This document shows positions 1 to 10,218 of a stretch of 64,000 bases of DNA, piece after piece (positions within the stretch are counted from its first letter, which is position 1; each line of letters begins with the position of its first letter). Location: positions 62,001 through 126,000 of the forward strand of contig CAWEQI010000001.1 in NCBI GenBank assembly GCA_963811255.1, read 5' to 3'. The notes below the pieces were generated by a model, which saw only the letters and a list, made by a program, of their open reading frames with translations, was not told where the DNA came from and searched no databases. Both the position numbers and the translations under genes were made by a program. The stretch is from Croceibacterium_B sp963811255. Its GTDB lineage: Bacteria; Pseudomonadota; Alphaproteobacteria; Sphingomonadales; Sphingomonadaceae.

Positions 1-89
1 ACGAAGCTGTCGGAGCTGCCGTCGTCGGGCTGGATGAAACCGAAGCCCTTGTCGGTGTTGAAGAATTTTACGGTGCCAGTCTTGGCCAT
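1..89 (-). CDS. Cold-shock protein (CspA family), 3' part cut by the window edge
   Basis: The reverse strand starts at ATG 87-89 and reads MAKTGTVKFFNTDKGFGFIQ followed by PDDGSSDSFV, running off the window edge. The RNP1-type KGFGFI motif and the KFFN start are diagnostic of the single-domain CspA family, nucleic-acid chaperones that bind single-stranded RNA and DNA. Only about 29 of the expected ~70 residues are visible. A purine-rich stretch just upstream of the ATG (AAGGAAGC on the minus strand) serves as ribosome binding site. A second, diverged cold-shock-type gene lies 0.7 kb upstream in the same orientation (826-1089). Confidence 0.93.
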   Translation of the reverse strand, partial: MAKTGTVKFFNTDKGFGFIQPDDGSSDSF

Positions 90-291
90 GGTGCTTCCTT
101 TCAGAGAAACGAGTGATTGCCCGGCCGCGACAATGCGCCCAGGTCGTGCGTCAGGTCGTCAATCGAAAGGAAGTCGTCGTCTGGTTTGCGCCGGCGCCCG
201 AAGGCGGTGAGCGGTCGTCAAAAGCCGAAGTCCGTCGCAATAGTTCGACGTCAGCACCGCGCTTGTAGCACGCGCGCCGGCGAACGCCTAA

Positions 292-513
292 TCATACCTC
301 CGGCAAGGAGGCTTTCGGCGAACCGGGCGAAACCTGGCGGCGATGCTCTGCCAGGGCGTCGTCCAGGCCGGTGTAGCGGTAGGGTCCGACGAGGTAGTGT
401 GTCACCGTGACCGCAACGATGCCGTCAGGGAGCCGCGGGACTGCAGGGAGGATCTGGCCCCCCTCGTTTTCCCACTCCTTTGTGCCAGCCGGTCTCTCTG
501 CAGGCTCGTCCAT
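292..513 (-). CDS. Small conserved hypothetical protein (73 aa)
   Basis: A 73-residue ORF beginning MDEPAERPAGTKEWENEGGQ. No catalytic domain is recognised. Its start codon lies 2 nt after the stop of the gene at 516-743, so the two are probably translated from one mRNA. Codon usage is normal for the neighbourhood, with GC-rich third positions. No signal peptide or membrane segment is visible, so a small cytosolic protein is likely. Function unknown. Confidence 0.6.
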   Translation of the reverse strand: MDEPAERPAGTKEWENEGGQILPAVPRLPDGIVAVTVTHYLVGPYRYTGLDDALAEHRRQVSPGSPKASLPEV

Positions 514-515
514 CG

Positions 516-743
516 TCAGGTTCCTTCTTTGGCCGGGAAAGCCGCCACGTCGCTTGAGAAGGGTTCGCGCTCGAGGGGCCGGGAATGGGCGGGCAGCCCA
601 TAGCGCCGCCGCTGCCCCTCGATGCGCCCCGCGTAGAGCCGAGCGATCGCGAGATAGACCTGGCGATCGGCGCCGTCTTCGGGCGAGCCGTCGGCCGCCC
701 TCAAGGCCAGCTCGTGACGACGAAACAGTTCTTCGAGGTGCAT
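516..743 (-). CDS. Small hypothetical protein (75 aa)
   Basis: I chose ATG 741-743, giving MHLEELFRRHELALRAADG... (75 aa). The open frame extends upstream to 938, but that extension is arginine/serine-rich low-complexity sequence and looks like a shadow. The protein is predicted to be mostly helical and carries charged LARLYAGRIEGQRRR-like segments. It lies 2 nt upstream of the 73-aa gene at 292-513 and downstream of the cold-shock-like gene at 826-1089, so the three may be co-expressed. No family is recognised. Confidence 0.6.
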   Translation of the reverse strand: MHLEELFRRHELALRAADGSPEDGADRQVYLAIARLYAGRIEGQRRRYGLPAHSRPLEREPFSSDVAAFPAKEGT

Positions 744-825
744 GGTGTCGTTTCCCTGCTTGCGCGAGGCGCGCGTCAGGCGGGATGGCGACGCCGGGCG
801 CGCCGATTCCCGGCGCCGAACGGCG

Positions 826-1089
826 TCAGCCCTGCTGGCGCTGCGGTTCCTGCTGGTTCTGTTCCTGACGGACCTGTTCCTGCTCCTGGGGCCGCAGATT
901 GACAGCGCGGCGCTGGCCGCCGTCGCCGGTGTGGACATCGTAGCCGTAACGGTGCTCCTGCCGGGGCTGCTGCCCTTCCTGCTGCATGTCGGCCTTGCGG
1001 AACGGCAGCGCGTCGCCGCCCTGCTCGGGGACGATGGTGCCGGTGCCCTTGTCGCTGTTGTAGGACTTGATGGTGCCGAAATCGGTCAT
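826..1089 (-). CDS. Cold-shock-domain-like protein with Gln/Arg-rich tail
   Basis: Begins MTDFGTIKSYNSDKGTGTIV, followed by PEQGGDALPFRKADMQ. This resembles the first half of a cold-shock domain (GTIKSYN matching GTVKWFN, KGTGTI in place of KGFGFI, then ALPF). The aromatic residues of RNP1 are replaced by Thr-Gly, so nucleic-acid binding may be weakened or altered. The second half (from about residue 45) is rich in Gln, Glu and Arg and is probably disordered. 87 aa in total. It reads in the same direction as the canonical cold-shock gene at the left edge. Confidence 0.7.
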   Translation of the reverse strand: MTDFGTIKSYNSDKGTGTIVPEQGGDALPFRKADMQQEGQQPRQEHRYGYDVHTGDGGQRRAVNLRPQEQEQVRQEQNQQEPQRQQG

Positions 1090-1350
1090 GGCGGTTTCCT
1101 TCGTTCGATGCGCAGACGGCCCGGATCGGCCGCGCTGCAGCTAAAAGGCGTAAGGGAAGGAAGTGGCGCCTCTTGAACGAGCGCCCGAGACCGTCGATCG
1201 CGACTGGTAGCTGAGCCTTAGATGGCGATGGCGCCGCCCGCCGGCAATGGGCGCGGGCTGATATATTTCGCCTGACACGAATTGTCGGGCTTTCGGCGGG
1301 GGACGGGCCTAGAGCCCCGGCGGGGCCTTCCGCCCCTATGGGAAACCGCC

Positions 1351-1485
1351 ATGGCCAAGGGCCAGAAACGTTCGAACCGCGAAGCGCGCAAACCGAAGGC
1401 CGACAAGGGGCCGAAGAAGAACGCCGCCAACCCGACGACCAAGCCCGGCGGGCTGGGCACGGTGGAGACGATCAAGACGCGCTGA
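1351..1485 (+). CDS. Small basic Lys-rich protein (44 aa)
   Basis: Starts at ATG 1351: MAKGQKRSNREARKPKADKG, followed by PKKNAANPTTKPGGLGTVETIKTR. The frame is open from 1282, but the MAKGQKRSNRE start is preferred because the upstream part has no protein character. It is very basic and probably disordered. Small proteins with a similar lysine-rich start occur in many alphaproteobacteria without assigned function; this is from family knowledge and was not checked. It is a single-gene unit between minus-strand genes. Confidence 0.55.
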   Translation: MAKGQKRSNREARKPKADKGPKKNAANPTTKPGGLGTVETIKTR

Positions 1486-1591
1486 CCCGGGCCGGGCGCC
1501 AGCCCGCCGCCGCGCCCCCCGCGGATGCACCGAAGCCGGCGCCGCGCGACAGCCGCGAGCTGCCGCGAGCTGCCGCGCGAGGAGCCGGCCG

Positions 1592-2026
1592 TCAGTCGCA
1601 GGTCACGTTGTTGGAATCGATGGCCGCGCCCGCTGCGCCACCGGCGATCGCGCCGAGAATCGTGCCGAGGGGCTTCGATCCGCCGGGCGCGATGATGGTG
1701 CCGAGCACGCCGCCGGCGATACCGCCGACGATCAGGCCGGTCGTGCCGTCGGAGCGGCGGCAGTAATAGCGCCCGTCGCGGCCCCGGTAGATGCGGTCGT
1801 TCGGGCCCAGGCGATAGGGCCGGTAGCGCGTATCGTTGCGGTAGTAGCGATCGGCGTAATAGCCGTTGTAGCGCGGATCGGGATGATTGTAGTCGTAGTG
1901 CCCGTACTGGCTGTAATAACTGCGGTCGTAATAGCCATAGGGGTTGTTGCCGTAGCCGGTGGTTTCGCATCCGGCCAGAGTGGCGACGGTGGCGGCGGCG
2001 GCGAGCGATGCAAGCATTCTTTTCAT
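1592..2026 (-). CDS. Glycine-zipper lipoprotein, Tyr-rich
   Basis: 144 aa. The N-terminus MKRMLASLAAAATVATLAGC is a type II signal peptide with a lipobox (LAGC, Cys20 as lipidation site). Residues ~23-75 are very rich in Tyr, Asn and Arg. Residues ~98-138 (GLIVGGIAGGVLGTII, then LGAIAGGAAGAAI) form two glycine-zipper segments of the 2TM type. Known members are small envelope lipoproteins; the glycine zipper probably inserts into or packs against the outer membrane. The precise role is unknown. It is a stand-alone gene. Confidence 0.8.
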   Translation of the reverse strand: MKRMLASLAAAATVATLAGCETTGYGNNPYGYYDRSYYSQYGHYDYNHPDPRYNGYYADRYYRNDTRYRPYRLGPNDRIYRGRDGRYYCRRSDGTTGLIVGGIAGGVLGTIIAPGGSKPLGTILGAIAGGAAGAAIDSNNVTCD

Positions 2027-2132
2027 GGCCTGTCTCCAGACGTGCGCCCCGCTGTCCGGGGCGTAGCAAGCGGGTGCAGGGCCGGGACATCCGTAGACTT
2101 ACGGGTTCTGACGCGAGCGGCTGTTGCCTTCC

Positions 2133-2214
2133 TCGTCACCCCGGCCCCCGAGCCGGGGTCCCGCTGATGCTACAGCCGCGAACAAGCGGGACCCGGATCA
2201 AGTCCGGGGTGACG
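2133..2214. repeat. Large imperfect palindromic intergenic repeat
   Basis: CGTCACCCCGG at the left and CCGGGGTGACG at the right are inverted copies. Nested inside are GGGGTCCCGCT and AGCGGGACCC. The element lies between the divergent genes at 1592-2026 and 2243-2641. Repeats of this type (GTCACCCCGGACTTGATCC-like) are frequent in sphingomonad intergenic regions. It can form a long hairpin and may end transcription on either strand, but it has no clear T-tract. Confidence 0.7.
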
Positions 2215-2242
2215 CAAATGGGTTAGGTGACGACGCCGCCCC

Positions 2243-2641
2243 TCACCCGTGGGCCATGGCGAAGGCGTTGACGCCGTCGGAGCCGGTGGCGCCGCGGATC
2301 CGGCCCTCGTCGTCGAGCATCGCCAGCGGGCCGTGGCCGACGTAGAAGATCACCGTCTCTTCCACCGCCTGGGTCTTTTCGTGGTGCGCGCCGATCGCCT
2401 CGTAGCCGTAGTCGCCCGGCCGCGCGGTGCCGCTGGCATAGCGCAGCTCGCCCGACAGCACGATGAACTCGCCGGCCCCGAGATGGAAATGCGGCGGCAC
2501 CGCCGCCCCCGCCTCGAGCTTGAGGAGCTGCGTCCACTGCCCGGTCTTCTCGCAACTGCGGAAACGTTTGATCCAGCCGCCGGGAAAGGTCGGCTGCCAC
2601 TCCAGCTCGTCGCACCGAATGAGGATGTCGTTCTCGTTCAT
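2243..2641 (-). CDS. Cupin-domain protein (ChrR / acetylacetone-cleaving-type cupin)
   Basis: 132 aa. It carries a single beta-barrel cupin: the first motif is PPHFHLGAGEFIVLSGEL (residues ~49-66, metal ligands His51, His53 and a Glu), and the second is around GYEAIGAHHEKTQAVEE. The start MNENDILIRCDELEWQPTFPG agrees with family members. Proteins like this bind a divalent metal and include small dioxygenases and anti-sigma-like sensors; the substrate here cannot be stated. It is a monocistronic gene next to a poorly coding stretch. Confidence 0.8.
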   Translation of the reverse strand: MNENDILIRCDELEWQPTFPGGWIKRFRSCEKTGQWTQLLKLEAGAAVPPHFHLGAGEFIVLSGELRYASGTARPGDYGYEAIGAHHEKTQAVEETVIFYVGHGPLAMLDDEGRIRGATGSDGVNAFAMAHG

Positions 2642-3439
2642 CGTGTGGGCTCCGTGGATTGGGTTTCGCCGCGCGGGAGTGTTTCACACGATGGCGCGGG
2701 GCGCCAGAGGGAGGTCCGGCGTAATTGAGGGGGCTTACTCGCCCTGTGCGCGGAACCATCCCCATCCGAGCAGAATGATTGCAATCGCTAACGTAGCGCG
2801 ATCGCTGCTCGGTCTAGTGAGTGTGCCTAATTGAGCCGGGAACGGACATATGGTACGTCTTCTGCCGCCGGCTTCGCCATAAGCATCGGTCATGTCGACG
2901 TACGCAAGACGAGGTCACCAAGGCGCAATTTTGCGTCTAGCATGTAGATGTACCGCCCTCGCGCGTATTTTCGGCCATCCCGCTTCGAGCTTAACCTCTG
3001 AGCTATCAAGACGATCGCCGCACGATGCTCATCGCCGCGAGGTCGCGCACCTCTTGCGTGATCGCAGAGCAGAAGTTGTCTCTGCGTCATCGGTCAACGC
3101 GGGGATCGGGCCGGGCCGCCGTTAAGGTCGGGGTCTTCCGCCATTCCGCTGCAGAGTCTGAAGGCGGTCGGCGTGGCGGCGCGAGTGAGGCAAAACTGTC
3201 AGCGCAGCGAATACAACTGGCGTCACTAGACCGTCGGGCCGTGGATTGGCCCAAGGCGATCCAGTACTCGCTCCGACAAGAAACCGGGAGCTGGAGTGAC
3301 CGACAACGACTATCTTCGTCGGTCACGACAGACCGCCGATGCCCGCCAGGCTCGTTCTCACGTCTACCGGTACGGAGGTGATCAACACGAAATCTGGCGT
3401 CTGAGGCCGCTCGAAAAGCCAGCAAACCACGGCCCATCG
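2642..3439. other. About 800 bases without a convincing gene
   Basis: Open frames occur on both strands, but none has recognisable protein character, codon bias or a homologous neighbour. The base composition is less GC-biased than the flanks (for example 2815-3010 and 3280-3340). A 47-base inverted repeat (CCGAGCAG...CTGCTCGG, 2766-2812) is the only structure I can point to. The stretch may be degraded mobile or accessory DNA. Confidence 0.5.
2766..2812. repeat. Inverted repeat, 8-bp arms
   Basis: CCGAGCAG at 2766-2773 is matched by CTGCTCGG at 2805-2812. Inside is a further complementary pair (GCAATCGC-like and GCGATCG). It could form a branched hairpin upstream of the cupin gene, whose start is at 2641. 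No terminator T-run is present. Confidence 0.4.
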
Positions 3440-3655
3440 TCACTCGTATTCGCCGCTGTCGAAGCTGCCTACATACTTGTCGAAGTTCCTCAATAGGAAG
3501 GGTTCACGATCGACCATCAGTGGAAGCTCAAGTGTCTCGAGACCATGCACAGGGAACCCATTCACGAACAAGTACGACGTGAAATCTCGAAGTCGAAGAT
3601 GCGAAGCCTTCGGAAAGAAAATTAGCGGCCGAGCGGAGAACTGATTTCGGCTCAT
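3440..3655 (-). CDS. Hypothetical protein (71 aa), low-GC segment
   Basis: Starts MSRNQFSARPLIFFPKASHL. The composition is rich in Phe, Leu and Ser and its codons are less GC-biased than those of neighbours, suggesting foreign origin. The ATG overlaps the stop of the preceding frame (ATGA at 3652-3655), so translation could be coupled. No family is recognised. Because the thiC region just upstream carries indels, this could also be a shifted piece of a larger gene. Confidence 0.35.
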   Translation of the reverse strand: MSRNQFSARPLIFFPKASHLRLRDFTSYLFVNGFPVHGLETLELPLMVDREPFLLRNFDKYVGSFDSGEYE

Positions 3656-3867
3656 TCTCTCCCCTTGTGCGGCCAGTTGGATGACGCGTTTACGAAGGGC
3701 CGTGTTACGACCGAAGGTTCAAGAAAACCGTGCCGAACTTTACCGGAGTTTTCGCGATCATCGCCAATCTCCAAGAGGCGACTTTCGAAGCCTTTGCGGC
3801 CAAGGTTGAGATCGCTTAGTCGGCAGATGCAGTAGCCCCTTCTCCGCGCGGCGCAGATCGTGTCGCG

Positions 3868-5717
<1,850 letters not shown>

Positions 5718-5764
5718 GGGTGCGCTCCTTGCGGGGAGAGAGTGGGAGCGCGGAGCGCTCCACC

Positions 5765-5865
5765 ACTCCCTCCGCCCGTGCTAACGGGGTCAGGTTCGAC
5801 GGGTCGCGTGGAGCCTACCCACGCCTCTCAGCCCAAAGTCCGCAGACAGCTGGCTCCCCGGGGAT
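5765..5865 (-). promoter_or_regulatory. TPP (THI-box) riboswitch upstream of thiC
   Basis: Read on the minus strand, the segment contains GGGGAGCC, then GGGCTGAGAGGC, a variable hairpin (GCGTGGGTAGGCTCCACGC), then ACCCGTCGAACCTGACCC and GTTAGCACGGGCGGAGGGA. The CTGAGA core, the GAACCTGA element and the GCGGAGGGA tail are the conserved pyrimidine- and pyrophosphate-sensing parts of the TPP aptamer. It ends about 50 nt before the thiC ATG, so control of translation start or early termination by thiamine pyrophosphate is expected. Confidence 0.92.
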
Positions 5866-5931
5866 GAGTCGGACCCTAGGCGCAACGCACGGGGACTTAA
5901 AGAGGGCAATCCAACCCGCTACAGCGGGCCG

Positions 5932-6508
5932 ATGTGCAATCTCTACCGCATGGAACGGGCGCCGGACGCCATCGTGGCGTTCGCCCGCTCGCTCGGCCAG
6001 ACGGTCGCCTTTCCCGAAGGCGTGCCCAACTTCCAGCCGCGCGACGTCAGGATCACCGAGCGCGCGCCGATCCTGCGCCGCAGCGAGGGCCTCGAACTGG
6101 TCGATCGCCGCTGGAGCTGGCCCGCGCCGACCGGGAAACCGGTGTTCAACTTCCGCGGCGAGGGCCGCCGGTTCGATCCCGCGGAACGGTGCGTGATCCT
6201 CGCCGACGGCTTCTACGAGTTCACGGCGCCGGACGACCCGAAGGTGAGGAAGAAGGACCGGTGGCTGTTCACCTGGCCCGGGCACGAGTGGTTCGGGATC
6301 GCCGGCCTCTGGCGCAACGACCCCAGCGTCGGCGAAGCCTGGACCATGCTGACGTGCGAACCCAGGACCGGACGTGGCGCCCTATCACAACCGGCAGGTC
6401 GTGCTGCTAAGTCCGGAGGATTGTTTTGCCTGGCTGGCGCCGACCGCGCTTGCGTCCGACTTCGTGAAGCCGCTGCCGCAAGGATCGTTGGCCGTCAGCG
6501 CAGCCTAG
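5932..6508 (+). CDS. SRAP-domain protein (YedK/HMCES family), one frameshift
   Basis: The start MCNLYRM leaves Cys2 at the mature N-terminus; this Cys is the catalytic residue that forms a covalent thiazolidine link to abasic sites in single-stranded DNA. Other family signatures are NFRGE..FDPAERCVILADGFYE (active-site Glu) and, after a shift, GPDVAPYHNRQVVLLSPEDCFAWL with the conserved His. One extra base near 6364 breaks the frame; removing it restores a ~191-aa protein ending at 6508. The gene faces away from thiC. The protein protects abasic sites and is often linked to the SOS response, but I see no LexA box. Confidence 0.88.
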
Positions 6509-6567
6509 CTTCTTAGGCGCGGTCGGTGATGCGGATGTCGCAGCGTGAGGGCCGAGCGGGCGGCGGT

Positions 6568-7026
6568 TCAGCCTTGCGGCGGCGCCGGCGGACCGCCCTG
6601 CATGAACACCGACTGGGTATCGATCTTGCCGTCGCGGATGACGAATTCCTCGGTCGCCTTGACCGGGCCCATGTGCCAGCTGACGAAGCCGACGTTGCCT
6701 TCCTGCCAGACCTTGTCGACCGTCATCTTCGGCGGCCCTCCGGCGGGCGGCGCGGCGCCTTCGGGGCCGGGCGCGCCGGAACTCGGCGGCGCGGCGCGGC
6801 CGCCGCCGAACATGCTCTCGTAGAACTTGCGGATGGCGGCCTTGCCCTCCATCGCCCGGCCGTTCTGCAGTACCACCGCGTCGTCGGCGTAATCGGCCAT
6901 CAGCGCGTCGATGTTTCCGCCCGAGCTGACGTGGCGCTGGACGATCTCGGCCGGCGAGGAGCCGGCGGCATGAGCCGCGCCGGCGGCGAACACGAAGGTG
7001 GCGGCGGCCACGGCGATCTTCGGCAT
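6568..7026 (-). CDS. Exported SnoaL/NTF2-like protein
   Basis: 152 aa. An N-terminal signal peptide (MPKIAVAAATFVFAAGAAHA) is followed by an NTF2-like cone fold: SPAEIVQRHVSSGGNIDALM, YADDAVVLQNG, GKAAIRKFYESMF and a C-terminal beta part (VGFVSWHMGPVKATEEFVIRDGKI). A Gly/Pro-rich insertion (~residues 78-98) interrupts the domain. Members act as small ketosteroid-isomerase-like enzymes or binding proteins; the ligand is unknown. The start at 7026 was chosen because it gives the signal peptide; the longer frame upstream has no protein character. Confidence 0.78.
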   Translation of the reverse strand: MPKIAVAAATFVFAAGAAHAAGSSPAEIVQRHVSSGGNIDALMADYADDAVVLQNGRAMEGKAAIRKFYESMFGGGRAAPPSSGAPGPEGAAPPAGGPPKMTVDKVWQEGNVGFVSWHMGPVKATEEFVIRDGKIDTQSVFMQGGPPAPPQG

Positions 7027-7103
7027 CGTTGATTCTCCCAATCGTTCGCTAAGCAAACCGTTCGGATGGCAACCTAGTCGCGCCCATACCCGCGCTGACA
7101 ACG

Positions 7104-8447
7104 CTATTTCTTGTCGTTGGCCAGCATTTCCCGGTTTCTTTGCCGTTCCTTCCGTTGCTCGCGCTCCTCGTCCTCTTGCTGCTCCTGCCGCCGTTTCCGC
7201 TCCCGCTCCTCCCGCTCCATTTCGCGCCATGGCGCATAGTCTGCGCCGCCGAGCTTGCGGGCGAGAGGTGTCGCGGTAATCCCGTGCGCCACGATGGAGA
7301 CGCAGATCGCCAGGCTGGCCGTCGGCCACAGCCAGGCGAGGCCGGTGCGGTCGGAGGACAGCAGCGTGTAATAGATCGCCGCCACCCCGACCGGTCCGAA
7401 CCAGCCGATGAACCATTGTTCCCTGCGCGCGAGATTGCGATCGAAGCCGCGGAACAGCAGCCACCAGGGGAGCCTACGGAAGGCGAGCAGCAAGATCACG
7501 AACAGCACGCCATGCCAGCCGAGCCGGCCCCACTGCGCCCACGGCAGCATCGCCCCGAACAGCACGAAAACCGGCAAGTCGAAAAATCGGGCGATGCTGC
7601 CCTGCACCTCGGCTTGCCGGGTTTCGATGTCGGCGGTCTTGCGGTTGAACATCAGCCCGGCGGCGAAAACGGCGAGAATGCCATCGCCGCCGAGCAGCTT
7701 GACCGAGGTGAGCACCGTCAGCGCGAGGGCGACGCCGATCGCCAGCATCGGCTGCTTTTCGGCGGTCGGCTTGGCCCTGATCCAGACGAACATCCGGCCG
7801 GCGAGGTAGCCCGCCAGCAGTCCAAAAAGCACTCCGCCGAGAACTTGCCACAGCACCACGTCGGCCAGCCAACGCCACAGCGCTTCCCCGGCCGGCCTGG
7901 TCAGCAACAGGACACAAAGCAGCACGAACGGCAGACCGAGGCCGTCGTTGGCGCCGCTTTCGGCCGAGATCATCCGCCGCACTTCGGACCTGGCGTTGCG
8001 TTGCGCGATCGTCCCGCCGACCACGGCGGTGGCGACGACCGGATCGGTCGGCGCGAGGATCGCCCCGACGAGCAGCGCCGGGACCAGCGCCAGCCCCAGC
8101 GTCAAGGCGGCCAGCCCGGCGCCCGTGAGCCACATCAGCGGCATCCCGATCAGCAGCACCGCGGCGAGCTTGCGGCGATTTTCGGCGAACCAGTCGTTCG
8201 GGAGCCGCAGGGCGACGCCCATCACCGCGATGCCGATCGTCAGCCAGGCCGTCTCGTGCAAGAGGTCGAACCCGGCGTCGCCGAGGGGTTTGTGGAACAG
8301 GGCCGTCAGCAGCGGCCTTGCCGCCGCTCCGACGCCCATGCACAGCGTCGCCTCCGAGACCCACCAGCGATTGGTCACGAAACCCGCCAGCAGACTGAGC
8401 ACGAGGACCGTGGCGGATGCGATCAGCAGGACGATATCGAGTTGAAT
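7104..8447 (-). CDS. CPA1-type Na+/H+ antiporter (NhaP-like)
   Basis: About 447 aa with 11-13 hydrophobic segments. Diagnostic parts are GAILAPTDPVVATAVVGG and ISAESGANDGLGLPFVLL (the ND ion-binding pair of monovalent cation:proton antiporters). It should exchange Na+ or K+ for protons at the inner membrane. The C-terminus is a highly charged Arg/Glu/Gln helix (REMEREERERKRRQEQQ...), probably a cytosolic coiled tail. The start is uncertain: the frame is open to 8948, but the extra part is antisense to the GST gene. A ribosome binding site (AGGAG) sits before an ATT codon at 8445-8447, so a non-ATG start or a base error is likely. Confidence 0.85.
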   Translation of the reverse strand: MQLDIVLLIASATVLVLSLLAGFVTNRWWVSEATLCMGVGAAARPLLTALFHKPLGDAGFDLLHETAWLTIGIAVMGVALRLPNDWFAENRRKLAAVLLIGMPLMWLTGAGLAALTLGLALVPALLVGAILAPTDPVVATAVVGGTIAQRNARSEVRRMISAESGANDGLGLPFVLLCVLLLTRPAGEALWRWLADVVLWQVLGGVLFGLLAGYLAGRMFVWIRAKPTAEKQPMLAIGVALALTVLTSVKLLGGDGILAVFAAGLMFNRKTADIETRQAEVQGSIARFFDLPVFVLFGAMLPWAQWGRLGWHGVLFVILLLAFRRLPWWLLFRGFDRNLARREQWFIGWFGPVGVAAIYYTLLSSDRTGLAWLWPTASLAICVSIVAHGITATPLARKLGGADYAPWREMEREERERKRRQEQQEDEEREQRKERQRNREMLANDKK

Positions 8448-8552
8448 GTGGGCGAACTCCTGTCGCGAACGGCTCCCTCGAAAGACGTTGCCGAACCGCG
8501 GCCGGTTCCCGCGAGGCTGGCGGCGCAGCGCGTGCTGCGATAACGCCGGCGG

Positions 8553-9344
8553 ATGCTCGAGCTCTACCACCACGGCTCGTCCGTCTGCGCCGCCAAGGTG
8601 CGCCTGGCGCTGGCCGAAAAGGGCGTCGCGTGGCAGGGGCGTTACGTCGACATCCTCGCCGGCGAGCAGTTCGCGCCCGAATTCCTCGCCCTCAACCCGA
8701 AGGCGGCGGTGCCGGTGCTGGTCCACGACGGCGCGGTGCTGACCGAGTCGACGGTGATCTGCGAATATGTCGACGAGGCCTTGACCGGCCCGCCGCTCGC
8801 CCCCGCCGATCCGCTCGGCCGCGCGCGAATGCGGTTGTGGACCAAGCGCGTCGACGAGGAAGTCCACCCGGCGACCCGCCCGCTGACGTACGTCGCCACT
8901 CACCGCCACGCGATTCTCGCCCGCGGCGAGGCGGCGGTCGAGGAGCACATCGCCAGCGATCCCAATCCGGCCTGGCGCGAGCGCAAGCGCAGCTGGATCC
9001 TCCAGGGCTTCGCCGCGCCCGACGTGACCCAGGCGCTCGGCGCGTTCTCACGGCTGCTGGCGGAGATGGACGCGGCGCTTGCCGGAAGCGAATGGCTCGC
9101 CGGCGATGGCTGGACACTCGCCGACGGCGCGCTGACGCCTTATGCCAACCGGCTCGAGATGCTCGGCATGAGCGAGATGTGGGCCGACAAGCCGAACGTC
9201 GCCCGCTGGTTCGCCGCGGTGAAGGCGCGAGCGAGCTTCGAGCCCGCCCTGTTCCGCTGGCTGCCAATCGAGCTGCGCGAGCGGATGCTCGCCGACGGAC
9301 GTCGCGCATGGCCGGAATATGCGCGAATACTCGCAACGCATTAG
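8553..9344 (+). CDS. Glutathione S-transferase family protein (263 aa)
   Basis: The N-terminal thioredoxin-like domain (MLELYHHGSSVCAAKVRLAL... to ~residue 80) contains the VPVLVHDG cis-Pro loop and the ESTVICEYVDE glutathione-binding segment. The all-helical C-terminal domain includes WLAGDGWTLADGALTPYANRL, the conserved N-capping box. The SSVCAAKVR motif places it near bacterial beta/zeta-like GSTs. It is cytosolic; the electrophilic substrate is unknown. It is divergent from the antiporter with a ~105-base gap, and no operon partner is evident. Confidence 0.87.
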   Translation: MLELYHHGSSVCAAKVRLALAEKGVAWQGRYVDILAGEQFAPEFLALNPKAAVPVLVHDGAVLTESTVICEYVDEALTGPPLAPADPLGRARMRLWTKRVDEEVHPATRPLTYVATHRHAILARGEAAVEEHIASDPNPAWRERKRSWILQGFAAPDVTQALGAFSRLLAEMDAALAGSEWLAGDGWTLADGALTPYANRLEMLGMSEMWADKPNVARWFAAVKARASFEPALFRWLPIELRERMLADGRRAWPEYARILATH

Positions 9345-9419
9345 GCGTCCATCCAGTCGCGTTACGCGGCCGCCACGTCCCGGATGACCGCGATGTGATA
9401 ACCCCTATCGGGCTGCGTG

Positions 9420-9447
9420 CCCGGCGCGCTGGCGATCGCGCGCCGGG
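9420..9447. terminator. Strong GC hairpin between convergent genes
   Basis: CCCGGCGCGC and GCGCGCCGGG form a perfect 10-bp stem around an 8-base loop. It lies between the 3' ends of the GST gene (9344) and the membrane-protein gene (9451), so it could serve both. There is no U-tract on either side, so intrinsic termination is only possible, not shown. Confidence 0.45.
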
Positions 9448-9450
9448 TCG

Positions 9451-9850
9451 CTACAGCCGCGAGATCGCGGCGATCAGGGCGGCAAAACCGAAGACCACCG
9501 AGACACCGGCCCAGAATCCTAGGGCTTCGCCAAACAGGCGGCGTGCAAGGGCGAGGAACCGGTCGCCGGCGGCGAGGATCAGCATTCCTTCGACGACGGC
9601 CACGCCGCCGAGCACGTTGACCACGATCGCCAGCCAATCACCGTCGCGCCACGGGCAAGCCAGGTAGATCGCCGCGCCGATCGCGAGGCAGGCGAAGCCG
9701 GTGAGGAACCGCGCACCCGGGCTGCGCTCGAAGTCGTCCATCATCGCCGCCCAGCTCCCCGGACGGCGAATCTCGCCGACGCCGCTGGCGAGCGAACAGA
9801 GGCCCAGGAAGAAGGCAATCCAGGCGGGGAGGTCGGCGGACTGGGTCCAT
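9451..9850 (-). CDS. Small four-helix membrane protein (~132 aa), frameshift near start
   Basis: Hydrophobic segments are LPAWIAFFLGLCSLASGVG, FLTGFACLAIGAAIYLA, LAIVVNVLGGVAVVEGMLIL and LGFWAGVSVVFGFAALIAAI. The body frame has no good start codon. The only ATG preceded by a purine-rich site (AAGGAAATCCGCC) is at 9848-9850 and is out of frame by one. Removing one C from the CCC run at 9846 or so gives MDQSADLPAWIAFF, so a homopolymer error is likely. No family with known function is recognised. Confidence 0.6.
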
Positions 9851-9935
9851 GGCGGATTTCCTTGCAGGAGGGGCGAGGCTAGCGGTGGCCCCGTCCGCTG
9901 TCCACGCGCAGGGCCGGCCAGGCGGAACGGGCCGC

Positions 9936-10211
9936 ATGGGAAACGGTTGTGAGCGCGTGCCCCAGTCCCATCCCGATAGCCTCGACGAACGCCGCGCGTT
10001 TCATCGCGAGCTGCGCTCGGTGGCGCGCATCCTGCGCCTGACCGGGCTCGCGTTCGCCCTGCTCGGCACGGTCGGGCTGCTGCTCGGGTACCGGGCGGGC
10101 GCGTGGTGGATGGCGCCGTCGTGGTTCCTGCTGCTCGTCGGCGCGGTGCTGATCGCGGCCGGCGCCATCCGTCGCGTGCGCCACGCGCGCAAGCCGCCAA
10201 GCGAGAGGTAG
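9936..10211 (+). CDS. Small two-helix membrane protein (91 aa)
   Basis: The frame is MGNGCERVPQSHPDSLDERRAFHRE... followed by two membrane helices (LTGLAFALLGTVGLLLGYRAG and WFLLLVGAVLIAAGAIRRV) and a basic tail (RHARKPPSER). A GTG at 9957 is an alternative start that would give 84 aa. The charge pattern suggests both termini are cytosolic. Function unknown. It lies between the divergent small membrane gene (9451-9850) and the 3' end of the MipA-like gene. Confidence 0.6.
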   Translation: MGNGCERVPQSHPDSLDERRAFHRELRSVARILRLTGLAFALLGTVGLLLGYRAGAWWMAPSWFLLLVGAVLIAAGAIRRVRHARKPPSER

Positions 10212-10218
10212 GCCCGCG

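Noticed and set aside
8448..8948. N-terminal extension of the antiporter to 8948
   Set aside because: The extra part is antisense to the GST gene and has no membrane or protein character.
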